NCBI GenBank assembly: GCA_920105805.1
Contig: CAKKTI010000170.1
Location: 1-36,279 of the forward strand
Direction: 5' to 3'
Length of the DNA: 36,279 bases
From: Condylostoma magnum
Lineage: Eukaryota > Ciliophora > Heterotrichea > Heterotrichida > Condylostomatidae
In this document: positions 9,789 through 21,648 of the stretch, in pieces
Numbering within the stretch: the stretch's first letter is position 1
Layout: every line of letters begins with the position of its first letter
Notes under the pieces: generated by a model
Databases searched by the model: none
What the model was told of the DNA's origin: nothing
The model's input: only the letters and a program-made list of their open reading frames with translations
Program-made: the position numbers and the translations under genes

Positions 9789-10496
9789 ATGGTGACCTTA
9801 AAAGAATAATACCCAATATACTTAATCGAAATTCCTCTTACCTTTTCAATATAAGTAATAGATTAAATTTAGAATCTATTATCACTAATAGAAGAACGAG
9901 AAGGCCCTAAAACGGTGATATTCACAGGCCAAAATCATAGAATATTTTCAGGAGGATTAGACCTTAAATTGATTCATTAAAGCGGCTCACATTGCATTAC
10001 TTTTCTCTATTCCCGTATGATGAAACTGCTAGGAAGACTTCTATCATACGGAATTCCTACAATCTGTGCTATTAATGGAAAATGTATAGGAGCAGGGCTT
10101 TTATTTGCAATGGCCTGTGACTACAGAATCTAAAACTAAGAATAAGCAAAACTTCAATTATCTGAACTTATTCTAGGCCTTCCTCTTCCTGAGGGGGGCA
10201 CTTCCTTACTATAAGCAAAGCTAGCCAGAAATGTAGTACAAGAGTTAGTTTTATCTGCAAAAGCCTTTGATGGAAGCGAAGCACTAGGTAGAGGAATTGT
10301 TGATAAAGTTTGCTAAGGTGATAGGATTTTAGATGAGGCATTTTAGTTGGCATATTAAATTTCTAGATTTGGGCAAAATATTGAGGTTTATAAACTACTA
10401 AAGCTTAGTTTATATAAAAGGAGTATCGAAACCAACATGAGAGCAGAGATTAATAGCCTTGAAAGCACTGTAATAGAAAATAATTTTAAGTTGTGA
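9789..10496 (+). CDS. Enoyl-CoA hydratase/isomerase family, ECI-like
   Basis: 235 aa, the length of small delta3,delta2-enoyl-CoA isomerases. Crotonase-fold landmarks are in order: TVIFTGQNHRIFSGGLDLK (first oxyanion-hole strand, about residues 40-58), SYGIPTICAINGKCIGAGLL (second oxyanion-hole loop and helix), CDYRIQ, and LQLSELILGLPLPEGG, whose SE-x-x-x-GL element carries the catalytic Glu in ECI enzymes. These shift double bonds in unsaturated fatty acyl-CoAs for beta-oxidation in mitochondria or peroxisomes. The C-terminus (NNFKL) is not a canonical PTS1 and no clear mitochondrial leader is seen, so location is open. The start was chosen because MVTLKEQYPIYLIEIPL matches the family's first strand; the stop is TGA. 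Confidence 0.85.
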
Positions 10497-10582
10497 AATA
10501 ATTTGTTTATTGTTCTAATATTAAAGGATATTCAACTGTGTAATTAGATGTTTGTTTTGAATAATAACCGCTTCATTTTATA

Positions 10583-11113
10583 ATGTTTTATTAATAAAGA
10601 CAGCCTTTAAGATTTCCAGAAAGATTGCAGCATTTGGACTAGGAAGATTTGCAAGAGATGAAAGAAGCTTTTGACTTGTTCGATACTTAAAAAACGGGTT
10701 AATTAGATATAAGAGAAACTAAGGCAGCTATAAGGGCTTTAGGATTTGAAATGAAAAATAAAGAAATAAAAGAGCTAGTTGAAGATATTAACAAGCAATG
10801 CTCTGATTTCATTGCTTATCCTGATTTTGTTGAAATTATGACACCGAGAATGAAATTAAAAGACACAAAAGAAGAAATATATAAAATATTTCAAATTTTT
10901 GATAATAAAAATCAAGGAAAGCTTAACTACAGGCATTTGAAAAGAATTGCTTAAGAGTTAGGGGAGGATTTAGCAGATGAAGAATTACAAGAAATGATTG
11001 ATGAGGCGGATAGAGATGGAGACGGATGCTTAAATTTTGATGAATTTTACAGGGTGATGATTAAAAGAGGAGATGATCCATTAGAGTTTTTAGACAGTGA
11101 TGAGGATAGTTAA
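10583..11113 (+). CDS. Centrin-like EF-hand protein
   Basis: 176 aa with four EF-hands. EF1: [20 protein letters not shown]2: [15 protein letters not shown] (degenerate); EF3: [17 protein letters not shown] (partly degenerate); EF4: [18 protein letters not shown] (canonical). The linkers [16 protein letters not shown] and [19 protein letters not shown] are typical of centrin/caltractin, which sits at basal bodies and in contractile fibres and, in ciliates, in cortical myonemes. The final residues [10 protein letters not shown] differ from the usual short hydrophobic tail. The TAA at 11111 is given as stop; TAA at 11123 is possible. The frame then stays open and runs in phase into the calpain ATG at 11207. 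Confidence 0.87.
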
Positions 11114-11206
11114 TATTTATTGTAAAAGTGTAGAAATAGTTTTTGTTATAACCTTCCTAATACCAACTATTAAACAGGAATATTTCTTTATATTTTAATC
11201 TCATAA

Positions 11207-14200
11207 ATGGAACAAGAAAACTCCCCTTTTACATTCGATGTGACAGACCCTGAAAACTGCATTAAAGTAGGAGAAGCAATTCTGACAAATAATCTTTCAT
11301 ATAAGCACATAATCTAAACTTATATTTCTCCTTAGTTTTAAGGAACCCCAGAGGTAACAGTTACGTAGGATCAAATTTTATATTTAAATAATCTTTACAT
11401 TTACATTCAAAAAGCTTTCAGAACCTAGGCCAGTAGCAAAAACTAGGAAGTTGAAATTGATCGCTTATAAAGTCGTATTACAAATTTAAATCAAGAATTA
11501 GAGAAAATTAAAACAAATACAGAATAAATTAAAAGTACTTCAATGTTTCAGGAGGAATAAAAAGACTCCGGAACATTTTCACTTCCTTCTCCTTAGAAAA
11601 CAGATAACTAACCAGTAAAATCAACTGCTGATCCAGATATTAAAGAAATTGTAGTTAAAATGGAATCATAAGGAGTAACTATTTCTGAAGCCTTTGAACA
11701 TATTGAATTAGATTCAACAGGTAAACTGACAATTGCTGGCTTTTCAAGATTTGTAAGAAAATGATTTCCTCAGTTAAGTAAACAAGAAATTTTAAAGCTC
11801 CTTACATCTATTGATATTGACGGCGATTCACTATATGATCTAAACGAGCTACAACAATTTTTCCTAACCTATTCCAATAATAGTAAATTTACCTTTAATG
11901 CCACTTTGCAAGTCATGGCATAAAAAATTGATAAATCAGGGCTTAGTATAGACGAGTTTTTTGAGTAGTAAGGAATAAGCGGAGCCATAGATATAGAGCT
12001 ATTCCGCAGCACAATACAATAGTAAATGAGTTTATCAGATATACAGGTTTAAGTTATATATCAAAACTTAGAATTCGCAAAAAATCAACTATCCTCTGAA
12101 GATCTTATAAAAATGATTTAAAAGTTATAATCCGGAGAGCTGTAATCAAATCGCAGTGGTGTCTAGTAGGCCCCTGAACTATCCGGACCGGAAAAAACAA
12201 AACACCAATTCCTACAGATTCTAAACCGTACGCCCTTTGACCCAGCAAGCATATTCAGATTAGCAGATAAGCAACGTTTGGGAAAAATTTAACTTGATTA
12301 GTATAAAGAAGCAATCTAAAAGTTATTGCCTGATATAAGCGAAGATCTTCTAATAAAAATACTTAACTTATTCCCTACTCCTACTATTACCATCGATGAC
12401 GTAAATACTGTATTTCCTAAAACGATTATAGCTGAGGTAGACAATAATGGAATGACCAAGGAACAAGTTTTTGCTATTAGGAAATTTTACTCTTAGTGCT
12501 CTATTAGTAATATAGACCCAATTGCAGTTTTTGATGCTGCGGATGTGGATTAAGATGAGGCTATAAGTGTGTAAGAATTTACAGATGTTTTGCAAAGCTA
12601 TATAGACAATAACTGGTGTAGCTTTTAAGGCACTGAGAAACTAATTGAGTTTTTCTTTGGTTAATAAGCCACAATCACTTAGGATTAATTTGTGAATACT
12701 ATACAAAATGCAAGACAGTCATCTTTCTAGGAGTAAAGTTTCTAAGGATTCCAAGCTGCTGATCCTGTGCAGTCTACCAAATCGGTACTGACTGAGAACA
12801 AGTAAGAATCTATCATGTAAGTTAATCTAGAAACAAAGGCTAAGAATCTGCCAATGCCTATGACGGCCTAGGATAAAATATCATCGTTATTTATACAATT
12901 AGCCTAATCATGCCCTAACGACATGCCTTTACATGAGTATTTTGATTAAATTGACAAAAAACCTGAGTCTTTATTCAACTTAGACCGTTTTAGGAAATTC
13001 TGTGAGGATAACAATATATCCAATGCTAACTCTATTGAGATGTTTAGAGCACTTGACACTCATAACAGACAAAACATATACGGATATGTACTTTTCACAG
13101 TAATCGATATTTACTAGAGGAAGCTAAATAATTTCCCAGTTGCTTAGAATGAGCAAGCTGACGGTTAAGCTAGAATTGCATTTAATTAATTATCCAGAAA
13201 TGTGTAAAATGACAGACCTTTATACATAATAATGAAATTTCCTTTGAATTAGGAAATAATTAACTATGATTAAGCTTTGTAGTTTTTAGGTGCAAATAGT
13301 GACTAAATCAATATAATAAAAAACTAATTGCCTAAGCCTTGCTATTACTATCATCTAGCAGCTATTATTTAATCTTACCTTCCTACAGTATTTCTATGTG
13401 CTGAGTAAATAATGCACTGTGCTATAGAGATCAATGCTATTCAAACCTAAGCAGTTGAGTATTTTGAGTAATTTGGCTAAACAGTTAAAGATCTAATAGA
13501 AAAACGTGAGTTTATAGAAAAGATGCAGGTTTCATTAGGCCTTAAATCAGTGGAGACTGATGAACTATTCAGGACAGTTTATGCGAAATTAGAAGGAGCT
13601 AGGCCCTTATACGACTTTTTTACTTATTTTGACATGGTAATTAGTATGTACTAGAATGGACTATTGAAGTATGAACTGCCTATACTCCCAGTGAACTATA
13701 AAAAGAACTTACCTCCTGATATACGCAGTGGGTTTGCTAGACTAGCAGCTGCTGCTAATTAGCCACTTGATGTGTACGGATTATAACTCACATCCTAACT
13801 TACAGCTGAGGAAATTTCCCAAAAACTAGCAGAGGGTACAAGCATCTCCTAATAAGAAATTCTTCCCTTTATCTCAATGCTTTATTTCAATAAAAACAGT
13901 AAAATTAGAGTTCACCATTTATTAACTGTTTTAGATAGTTATAGAGGCCGTCCTATGAATTTAGTATTTACTCCTAATAATTCACTAGAATAAATTGCTA
14001 GAAATATACATGATTATCAGTCCGGGGCAAGTTGGATAAAGGATTAGGCTAGAGTTGATTTTAACTCTCTTATAGATAAGCAGTAGTTCAACCAGATATT
14101 TAGTTGGCTTATATCAGTAGATCAGGACGCTGTTTTTAAGTTTGTTGACCCTTAAAATAGACAGGCAGTATATGGACACTAAATTGCTACTTTGATTGAT

Positions 14201-17200
14201 TTGGCTATGGAGTTAAGAGGAGATTTAAGAATATTTCCTATAAGCTAAAACCCCAGGTGTAATGCAGATGCTAAAAGTGTTTTATCTAATTTAGCAACTG
14301 ATTTGGACTAAAAGCAGCAATCTGTTATTGATTTTTATATGTAAAAGTAAGTAAATCCTGCTGATAGATTAGATAGGGAAAGTTTTATTCAGAAGTTCTA
14401 AATGGATATTGGGAACGATGAATCTGTGCTAGTATTTAACGCATTAGAGCTAAATAAAGCTGGGTATGTTCGTACTTATCACTATATATCAGCTATTGAG
14501 AGTTATTGTAAATTCCCAATATAAGTATCAAAAGTAGTCCCATAGGATATTTCTAATTTAATACTAGAAATTTGTTTAAAAGTACCGGAATAGTAAGCAA
14601 CTAAAGATATCTTTTAGGGAATTTCATAAACACTAGAGTTTGATGAAATGCAGTTCACTAAATTGGCTAAAGAATCATTAGGTGTTGATCTACAAATCGC
14701 CTAAAAGATATTCTAAGGCATTGATTATACCAACAAGCATAAAATTTTAACATACTAAATTCTGACTTATTTTGACATAGGGCGCAGTAGTATAGAAGAT
14801 GGAAGAGTTTAATACGAGATTCCAGACGTTCCCTTTTCCAATAAATAACAAATAGATCCATAAGTAAAGCAATTTCTTACAAACCTAGCAGCTAAACTTG
14901 ACTCAAGTAATGAAGGAACCTGTGATTTCTACATAAAAAAGTAAGTAAATTTAGAAGGTGCTTATCAAATCGAAGAATTCAGCTAGTTTTTCGACTAGGA
15001 AGTTAACATTGACAAACTGTTTGATTATTTAGATTTTTATCAAGCAGGGGTGGTTAGGTTTTACCATTATTTAGCAGTTTTGGAATCCTACAGGGCTAAA
15101 TTTGTGTCAAATTAACAGTAATAAGGTTTAATAACAGGTCCGTTAAAAAAGCGAGCCCCAAGATAAAAGTCACCTGAGCTTCCTTCCTAGGTGAGTTTTT
15201 AAGTTGAAGAAACAGAAAAAGCAACTGAATCAGTTCCAGCATCAGATCCAATATAAGAAGTAATGCTAAAGCTTTAATAATACGTCTAGGTTGATAATGA
15301 ATCAAGCAGAGAAATCACAGCCAGAAAACTGTTTGGATTCTTTGACTTGGATAATGACGGTGTTATAACTACTAAAGAATTAAGTGAAAGTTTAAGTAGA
15401 TTGCCCCTACAGTTAGCTAGAGAAGACATAGATTTAATAGTTGAACTAGCAGATAAAGACAAGAATATGAAAGTTGATTACTAAGAATTCACAAATGCAG
15501 TATTGCAATTCGATCCGTCAATAGTCGATAATGTTATAGAAACTTAAAGGGGCCAGAGAAATGTACAGGATATTAAAGGGATTGATTACAATATTAACTC
15601 ATTGAAACGAGGAAGTATAGAAGAGGCGATTTTGAAGCTTAAACTGTACTGTAGATCAAATGCAGGCACTTTTAGCTCAATAGACAAAATTTTCTAAAGA
15701 CTTGATGAAACTAAGTCTGGATGTCTTAATTAATTAGAGTTTTACCTCGCATTGGACAGAACAAACTTAAACTTATCAGATCAACAGAAAACTCAGCTTA
15801 TGTCTCTCAGTGATAAAAACAAAGACGGTAAATTAGACTACGAAGAGTTCATGGGTATTATATTTGACTACGATTTTCACTAACAACTTAACTTCCAAAA
15901 AGACTACGTTTTAAGCAATTTTTCCCTGCCTGGACTACGATCAAGCACTCCAAATAAGGCAGATACTTCCTTTAGTACAATCCGTGATTTAAACACATAT
16001 GAAATTGACCCTGAAACTGACATCTTTAACGAATTTAACTAAGAATGTACCACAATTTTTAACTCAGAAATCGCTGCTCTTAAGAAATGCTGTGAAATAA
16101 TGTAAGTTATACAAGAAGGTAAATACACAGACCCTGATTTTGGGCCTGAACAACCTAATAACGGTGCCAACTGCCTATACTGGAACGGATCTCCTCCTAA
16201 CTCCAACTACCCCCCGGCTGAGGAGCTAAAATGACTGAGTCCCAGTGAATGACTTAGCTAGGTCTCCTTTTTCCACGAGAGCATCAGTTCAAACGATGTT
16301 ATACAAGGCTCTCTGGGGGACTGCTGGTTTATAGGAGCTCTGAGTGTATTAGCAACCAGAGATGAATTAATCAGAGGTAGTATAGAGAACCTTTAGAGTC
16401 CTGACTAAATCACAAGGGAAACCTTTATAGGAGTAAGTAAAGGAGTATACCCTCCTATGTTTCACTGTTTCTCATAAAGAGGACTGTATGTGTTAAGGTT
16501 TTTCAAGAACTGCGCATGGAGGTGGGTAATTGTGGATGACAGAGTGCCTTGTTTCCAGCTGGAAGGCTAAGACCCTGAGTATGTTTTCGGGCATTGTCTT
16601 GATCCTAAGGAGCTGTGGGTGGCGTTGATAGAAAAAGCATATGCTAAGCTGCACGGGTGCTACGAGTCCTTGAATGGAGGAATGATAGACGATGGTTTAG
16701 TAGATTTAACTGGTCATGTTGCTGAAAAGGTGAAATTTCATGGGTAAGGAGGAATTTTTAACGGTGTTTCAGCAGAAGAAGAGCAGAAATAGGCGGATAT
16801 GCTGTGGAGCAAGATTAAAAGATATAGGAATGAGGGAACGTTGATGGGGTGCTCTATAGAAGGTGTGGGTGTTGAAAGTGATGTGGTTATTGATGGAGAA
16901 TAAACAGGACTATTGGCCAGACATGCATATTCCTTAATCGATGTTTTGTATGTAAATAACCCTAATGCAAACAATGCATAAAAGAGACATAGATTGCTGA
17001 GAATTAGAAATCCTTGGGGATAAAGGGAGTGGAATGGGAAGTGGAGCGATAAAAGTGATGAATTGAGGTAAAATTTGTAGATTGTGCGGTAAGAAATTGA
17101 TAGACTAGGTTCTGATGAAGTATGGGACCCCGAGGATCATAATGACGGTACTTTTATTATATGTTTTAAGGACTGGAGGTCTATATTTGACAATTTATTC

Positions 17201-17803
17201 TCGTGTGTTGATTTTACTGATGAGTGGTCAGGGGTGAGGTTCTAGGATGAATGGACTGCTATTACATCAGGTGGAGTTCCTACATAGAGTGGAAATAGAG
17301 CAGCAGCGGAAAAATGGTCTAAAAATCCGTAATTTGTAATAGAATTAAGAGCAAAGTCGGAAATCTTTATATCACTTTCGCAGTAAGACGGAAGATGTGT
17401 CAATGGTCTTAATTTCCCCTATGAAGGCTTTACTAGAACCTCGTGTTTTTCCATAATGAGGCTCGAAGACAACGAGGAAAAACTTAACTTTTTTGACGGT
17501 AATCGCATAGTTACCCTTTCTGTGCTAAAGCTTCATAGAGAAGTGCATAAAAGACTTGATTTGGATGCTGGGAGGTATGTGATAGTGCCATCTACTATGA
17601 ATCCGGGAGAAACTGGGAAATTTTGGCTTAATATTTACTTTTCAGTAAGCAAAAGAGTTGTGAATATATATAAATCCGGGGATAGACATAACACTGGAGA
17701 GCCAATTTTAGAAGAGGAGGAAATCGACACAGGAATGGTAAACGAAGAAATGGTGGATGAGTTCAAAAAACTGGTCGAGTATCTTCATAATTTATCCTCT
17801 TAG
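11207..17803 (+). CDS. Giant EF-hand calpain, 2198 aa
   Basis: A calcium-type cysteine protease. The CysPc domain is C-terminal (about residues 1665-2000) with an intact triad: Cys1706 in [13 protein letters not shown], His1906 in ARHAYSL, Asn1935 in IRNPWG. A C2-like domain III follows ([15 protein letters not shown] ... [19 protein letters not shown]), ending [10 protein letters not shown]. Upstream are about 1650 residues of EF-hand material: clear loops near 203 ([12 protein letters not shown]), 443 (DVDQDEAISVQE), 1379 ([12 protein letters not shown]) and 1536 ([12 protein letters not shown]), plus degenerate copies about 90-100 aa apart with a YxHYLxxLESY-like helix (near 712, 898, 1087, 1282). 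TGA is Trp at RKWFPQ and EELKWLSPSEW. Animal calpains have one C-terminal EF domain; here they precede the protease. No intron is needed. Stop TAG TAA. Confidence 0.9.
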
Positions 17804-17806
17804 TAA

Positions 17807-19264
17807 TTATTCTGCTAAAACACTGCTTAATTGCTCAGGCGTCAGTAAAATCGCAGCTTCTCTTAAATGCTGTTGCACAAAATCTTAGCATTTTTTACGT
17901 ACTTGTGGTATATCTCCAATTACTTCTAAAATCAGTCGTAGATTAGCAGCTGAAACAGTTAGTATATTTTGGCACATTTCCTCTATTTCAGGAACACCTA
18001 GTCAACTTGCAGCCATTAGCAGCTGTATAAGTGCTGCTTAGTCTTATGGTAAGCTTTTAGTGCAATCGCTGTAGATTTGCTCGATTAAGCCTACTATAGC
18101 AGATGCTGGGAATTCACTAACTGAAATTGTACGAATTCCTTTAGTAAGTTATCGCTTTAGGAGGGAGGAAAACTTGCATAGTATCTATCTATGAGCGTGT
18201 ATTTTTATGTCTTGTACCTTTATAACTACATCTGCAGTAGGTTCATGGTTGAAGTAATTGTTGTAGTCTTAGTTTATCCATTCATTCACTCGTTCTAAAC
18301 TTACTTTATGGAGCTGTGCTCCATTACTTGTAGAACCGAATAGTCACAAAGTATCATTGGATATTATAATTACACCATTTCCTTGTATTTTAGGGGCCTT
18401 AAAGGGGGATTAGACTTTACTTCAAGTCATGTTTCCTATATTAAGTCTGTATAGCTTACCTTCACTATACACATACATATAGTTTTCGTATAAGTAAGCA
18501 CTATGACACGACATTGGAGGCAATACACATCCCTATGTACTACTGCTGACCTCGAATCAGGTCTATTCTAGTAAATTAAACTCATATATACTGTTCGTGC
18601 TTACACTGTCAAAAACAGAGTTTGTAAGGCAATCAATGCTTAACAGCGAGTCCTCGACCACAGTCCCGCCAAAAATGTATATCTTATGCCCGTATTTCAC
18701 TGTAGAGTGTCCCTACCTACAACCTGTATATGGAGTATTAGGAACAGAGGCTGGAAAGTTCCCAGAGTACTCCACTGTGTCCCATTCTTTAGTATCCAAA
18801 TCTAATTTATACACAAAACTTCCAGTAGAATCACCTCTAAATAGCTGCATACCTCCAAAAAAGTAAAGATTACTCTAGTAATAAACAAAACTTAAAGGTC
18901 CTCTCCGCTGTTTTGGAGCTATTCCTGTTGTTTCTATTACAGCATGTTACTAAGAGTCCAGGCAGTACTCTGTAACAAGATATCTAAAGTCAGAGGCCGG
19001 TGGAAAATTTAGGCCGTATAAGTAGGAAATTGAGTCAGATGTTATATGTCGTGCATAAAACGGTAGTTTTGATCATATATTAGTGTAGTAGTCGTATTCT
19101 ATTACTTATATTGCCTCATCTTCAGAGTTGATTCCTGTAAAAAATATTTTAGAGTTAAGTTAGGATACATCGATTTCTTAGAATTAGTCAGAAGGCAGTG
19201 TAAATGAAGGGTTTTGTATTTGTTTTCAAAAGCAAAAATTTGGAGCTTCTTACAGATTTTTCAT
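17807..19264 (-). CDS. Kelch-repeat and BTB domain protein
   Basis: 485 aa. Residues about 40-310 are kelch-like beta-propeller blades (NLYFFGGMQLFRG, YKLDLDTKEWDTVEYSG, HKIYIFGGTV, YEFNLLEQTWFEVSS, LYRLNIGNMTWSKVQ), followed by a BTB domain (EPTADVVIKVQDIKIHAHRQ, CKFSSLLKRQL) and a helical tail (LTPEQLSSVLAE). The order kelch then BTB is typical of protist and LZTR1-like proteins; BTB-kelch proteins often serve as CUL3 ubiquitin-ligase adaptors, but that is inference. The signature Trp of several blades (TNIWSKL, EQTWFEV, NMTWSKV) is encoded by TGA, direct evidence for TGA=Trp. The stop TAA lies 3 nt from the calpain stop on the other strand; the ATG lies 6 nt from the next gene's ATG. Confidence 0.88.
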
Positions 19265-19270
19265 ATAAAA

Positions 19271-20170
19271 ATGAGGAAATGGGCGTAAGAGTTCGTAAAT
19301 TATGTAAGTAGGAAGGATGAGGAATAAGCTATTTTTGTACTAAAGACTGGATTACCCTATGAGTTTCCAATATTAGTTTAAAAGGAAAAAGGAACTGCTA
19401 AAATTAGAAGCTATCCAATTCATTTAGCTACTAAATTTGGGTTAAAGAATACTATTTAGTATATTTAGTATCTTGGTGGGAGTATTGAAAAGCGGGACGG
19501 AATTCATAGAACTCCTTTAATTTTAGCGTGTTAACTTGGAAATATGGATATGTGTTAATTTTTGATATAGTAATGTGGCTCAAAAGTGAATGTTAAGGAT
19601 CAGAATAAGAATTCCTTACTACATATTGCTTCTTATAACGGTCATATAAGGCTAGTGAAATACCTAGTTGAGAATTTCCAAATAAATCAAAAGCTGAAGA
19701 ATAGTGATGGAGATACTGCTCAATCTCTAGTAAAGAAGTTAGGCAATAATGGAATGTACGAGAAGTACGAGGATATTGAAGCATATTTCTTCGTTTAGTA
19801 AAATCAAAAAGCGCCTGAAAAGAAGATTAAAAGAAACTTAGCCTTTGAAATAACTTAATCAAGTACTCATTAAAATTGCAAATCAGTTTATTAATAAGAA
19901 GTGATTGCAAAGTAATTAGGCTTAGAAATCCAATAGTCATAAAGATAAGCTGTAAAGCAAACTCCATATAGCATCTAAGTTCCGAAGTAAAAAACCTAGT
20001 AAAACTAGAAAATGTAAAATCTGCAGAGAATTTCAATAGATTATGGCTTGAAACTTAGAACTGATAGAATATTTAAAACATTTATGAGTCCTCCATCAGA
20101 CAGAAACCCTAAGTCTTTAAGAATTGCAGCATCTTCCACTATAAGATCAACTCCTTTACTAAGAAACTAA
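19271..20170 (+). CDS. Ankyrin-repeat protein, 299 aa
   Basis: Three to four ankyrin repeats at about residues 45-165: SYPIHLATKFGLKNTIQYI, RTPLILACQLGNMDMCQFL, KNSLLHIASYNGHIRLVKYL, then DGDTAQSLVKK. Each has the TPLHxAxxxGHxxxVxxLL pattern. The C-terminal half is basic, Gln/Ser-rich and probably disordered (KRNLAFEITQSSTHQ; TFMSPPSDRNPKSLRIA). It is likely a cytoplasmic adaptor with unknown partner. Its ATG is 6 nt from the divergent kelch-BTB ATG, so the two share one tiny promoter region or have overlapping transcripts. The stop is TAA at 20168, with another TAA five codons later. Confidence 0.85.
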
Positions 20171-20192
20171 ATATGTTTTAATAAATAACAAA

Positions 20193-20885
20193 ATGGAAGA
20201 TTAATTAGACCTTTTTAAAAATCTCTTAACTTTTCATATTAGGAAGAAAATATAGATTAGAAGGGAATCTAGCTAATCAATATTGGCTTCAGGACGAGTC
20301 AGCCATTCTTCTATATCCCTGATTAAATTTCTGGACAATAATAACCAAGGTTAATCAGATGTAGTTACTGAGTAGTCTGTAATACAGCAAAATTTCATAA
20401 AACTAGTTTAAAAGTGCCCAGAGTAATTTCTTCGAGTAACTGGAGAGTAAATTGAGATTCATTACTGTCAAATTTTACAATGAATTCTTAATTGTTGAAT
20501 GTGTAATTAGTAATTCATAAACCTTATTGAAACTACTGCAAAGGGAAAGCAATGGGTAAGTTTTAACCTATTTTCTAAGATAATGGAAATTATATAACAA
20601 GTAAAATTCTAGACGTTGTATTTCAGGGAACAGGGGTAAGAACTAAAGCTTTAATTTATGAAATAGAAATTTCTATGTAATTTTTAATCAGTCTTTTTCA
20701 ATGTAGTTGATGTAAATGATTCTGGGCAATTGTCAAAGGAAGACATGACCCTTACTATGCAAATGGTTCTGACAACTGAAACAATTCCTTCAAAATTGCA
20801 ACATTTAGTGAATTCGACAATGGAAAAGATAGGAGTTGATGGATTCATTTCCTTTATTGATTTTAAAAACTTTATTTTTAGGTAA
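20193..20885 (+). CDS. EF-hand protein, 230 aa
   Basis: Starts MEDQLDLFKNLLTFHIRKK, 22 nt after the ankyrin stop. A canonical EF-hand loop is visible near residues 171-182: FFNVVDVNDSGQLSKEDM, then a degenerate second hand (KIGVDGFISFIDFKNFIF) that ends the protein. The N-terminal two thirds are helical with Trp encoded by TGA (LQWILNCWMC) and no recognised domain. The general order (helical region, then an EF pair near the C-terminus) recalls calcium-sensor proteins, but the subfamily is not clear. An intron between residues 140 and 165 cannot be excluded. The stop is TAA, 12 nt from the stop of the convergent gene. Confidence 0.68.
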
Positions 20886-20897
20886 AATAGATTTTAA

Positions 20898-21644
20898 CTA
20901 ATTAATCACAGCTTTTATTCTTTTATATGGATAGTACATAAAATAGTGTCCTCCTGGTATATTAAACGGTCTTATATTATCAAAAACAAAATCACAGTAT
21001 AAAACTTCGTAATAAAAGGCCGGCAGCATTAAGAACACTGATATTATTTCAGGGGAAGCAGTGGCCACAGTAAATGCATCCATTTGATTCTACAGTCCAA
21101 GTATAGCTGATAGCCAAACCATATGTTTAGGCAAGTTTGTATTTAATAGCTCAGGTAATACTGAAAACTTTATTAAAACTAACTCATTGTTAGTTCGTTA
21201 TAAATTAAGAGCCTCTGTGCCTATTTAATTAGTAAAAAGCAATAGATTATATGCTTAAAGATACTCTGGGGAGAATAATTCACTGTCTATGAAATCTGCT
21301 GATGGTAAAGTAGAAATATCCATTGCTAAGCATCCAGCTACTATTTGATTATTAACAATAACTGCAACTGATAAATGTTTTCACTTAGTCGCTATAAGTC
21401 AATGCAAGATAAAATTTACTTATAGCACTTCAGGGTTAGGTAACTGTATTTAAGTAATGCTTTGAGTTATAAACTCTACAAATCTTTCCTCATATTCATC
21501 AGTAATTGTAGTTGCTATTGTATTTTGATCTATATGTATGGAAACACCCTCAGCAAATTGGGCTATAGTGCTTTATAACTCAGAGTTTTATTAGAGAACA
21601 GAGGAAACCTAGTCAAAATCTGTCAAATTTAATAATTCTTACAT
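20898..21644 (-). CDS. Acetyltransferase-like (possible GNAT fold) protein, 248 aa
   Basis: One frame from MQELLNLTDFDQVSSVLQQN to KRIKAVIN at TAG. The middle reads LSVAVIVNNQIVAGCLAMDI, like the beta-bulge strand pair of GNAT acetyltransferases, and the C-terminal part (MDAFTVATASPEIISVFLML ... CDFVFDNIRPFNIPGGHYFM) fits the last strands of such a fold. No clear acetyl-CoA pyrophosphate loop (Q/RxxGxG/A) is visible, so the assignment is tentative and activity doubtful. TGA is Trp in ILHWLIATKWK. Its ATG lies 4 nt after the stop of the upstream gene on the same strand; that gene is in another frame. Confidence 0.6.
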
Positions 21645-21648
21645 ATTT

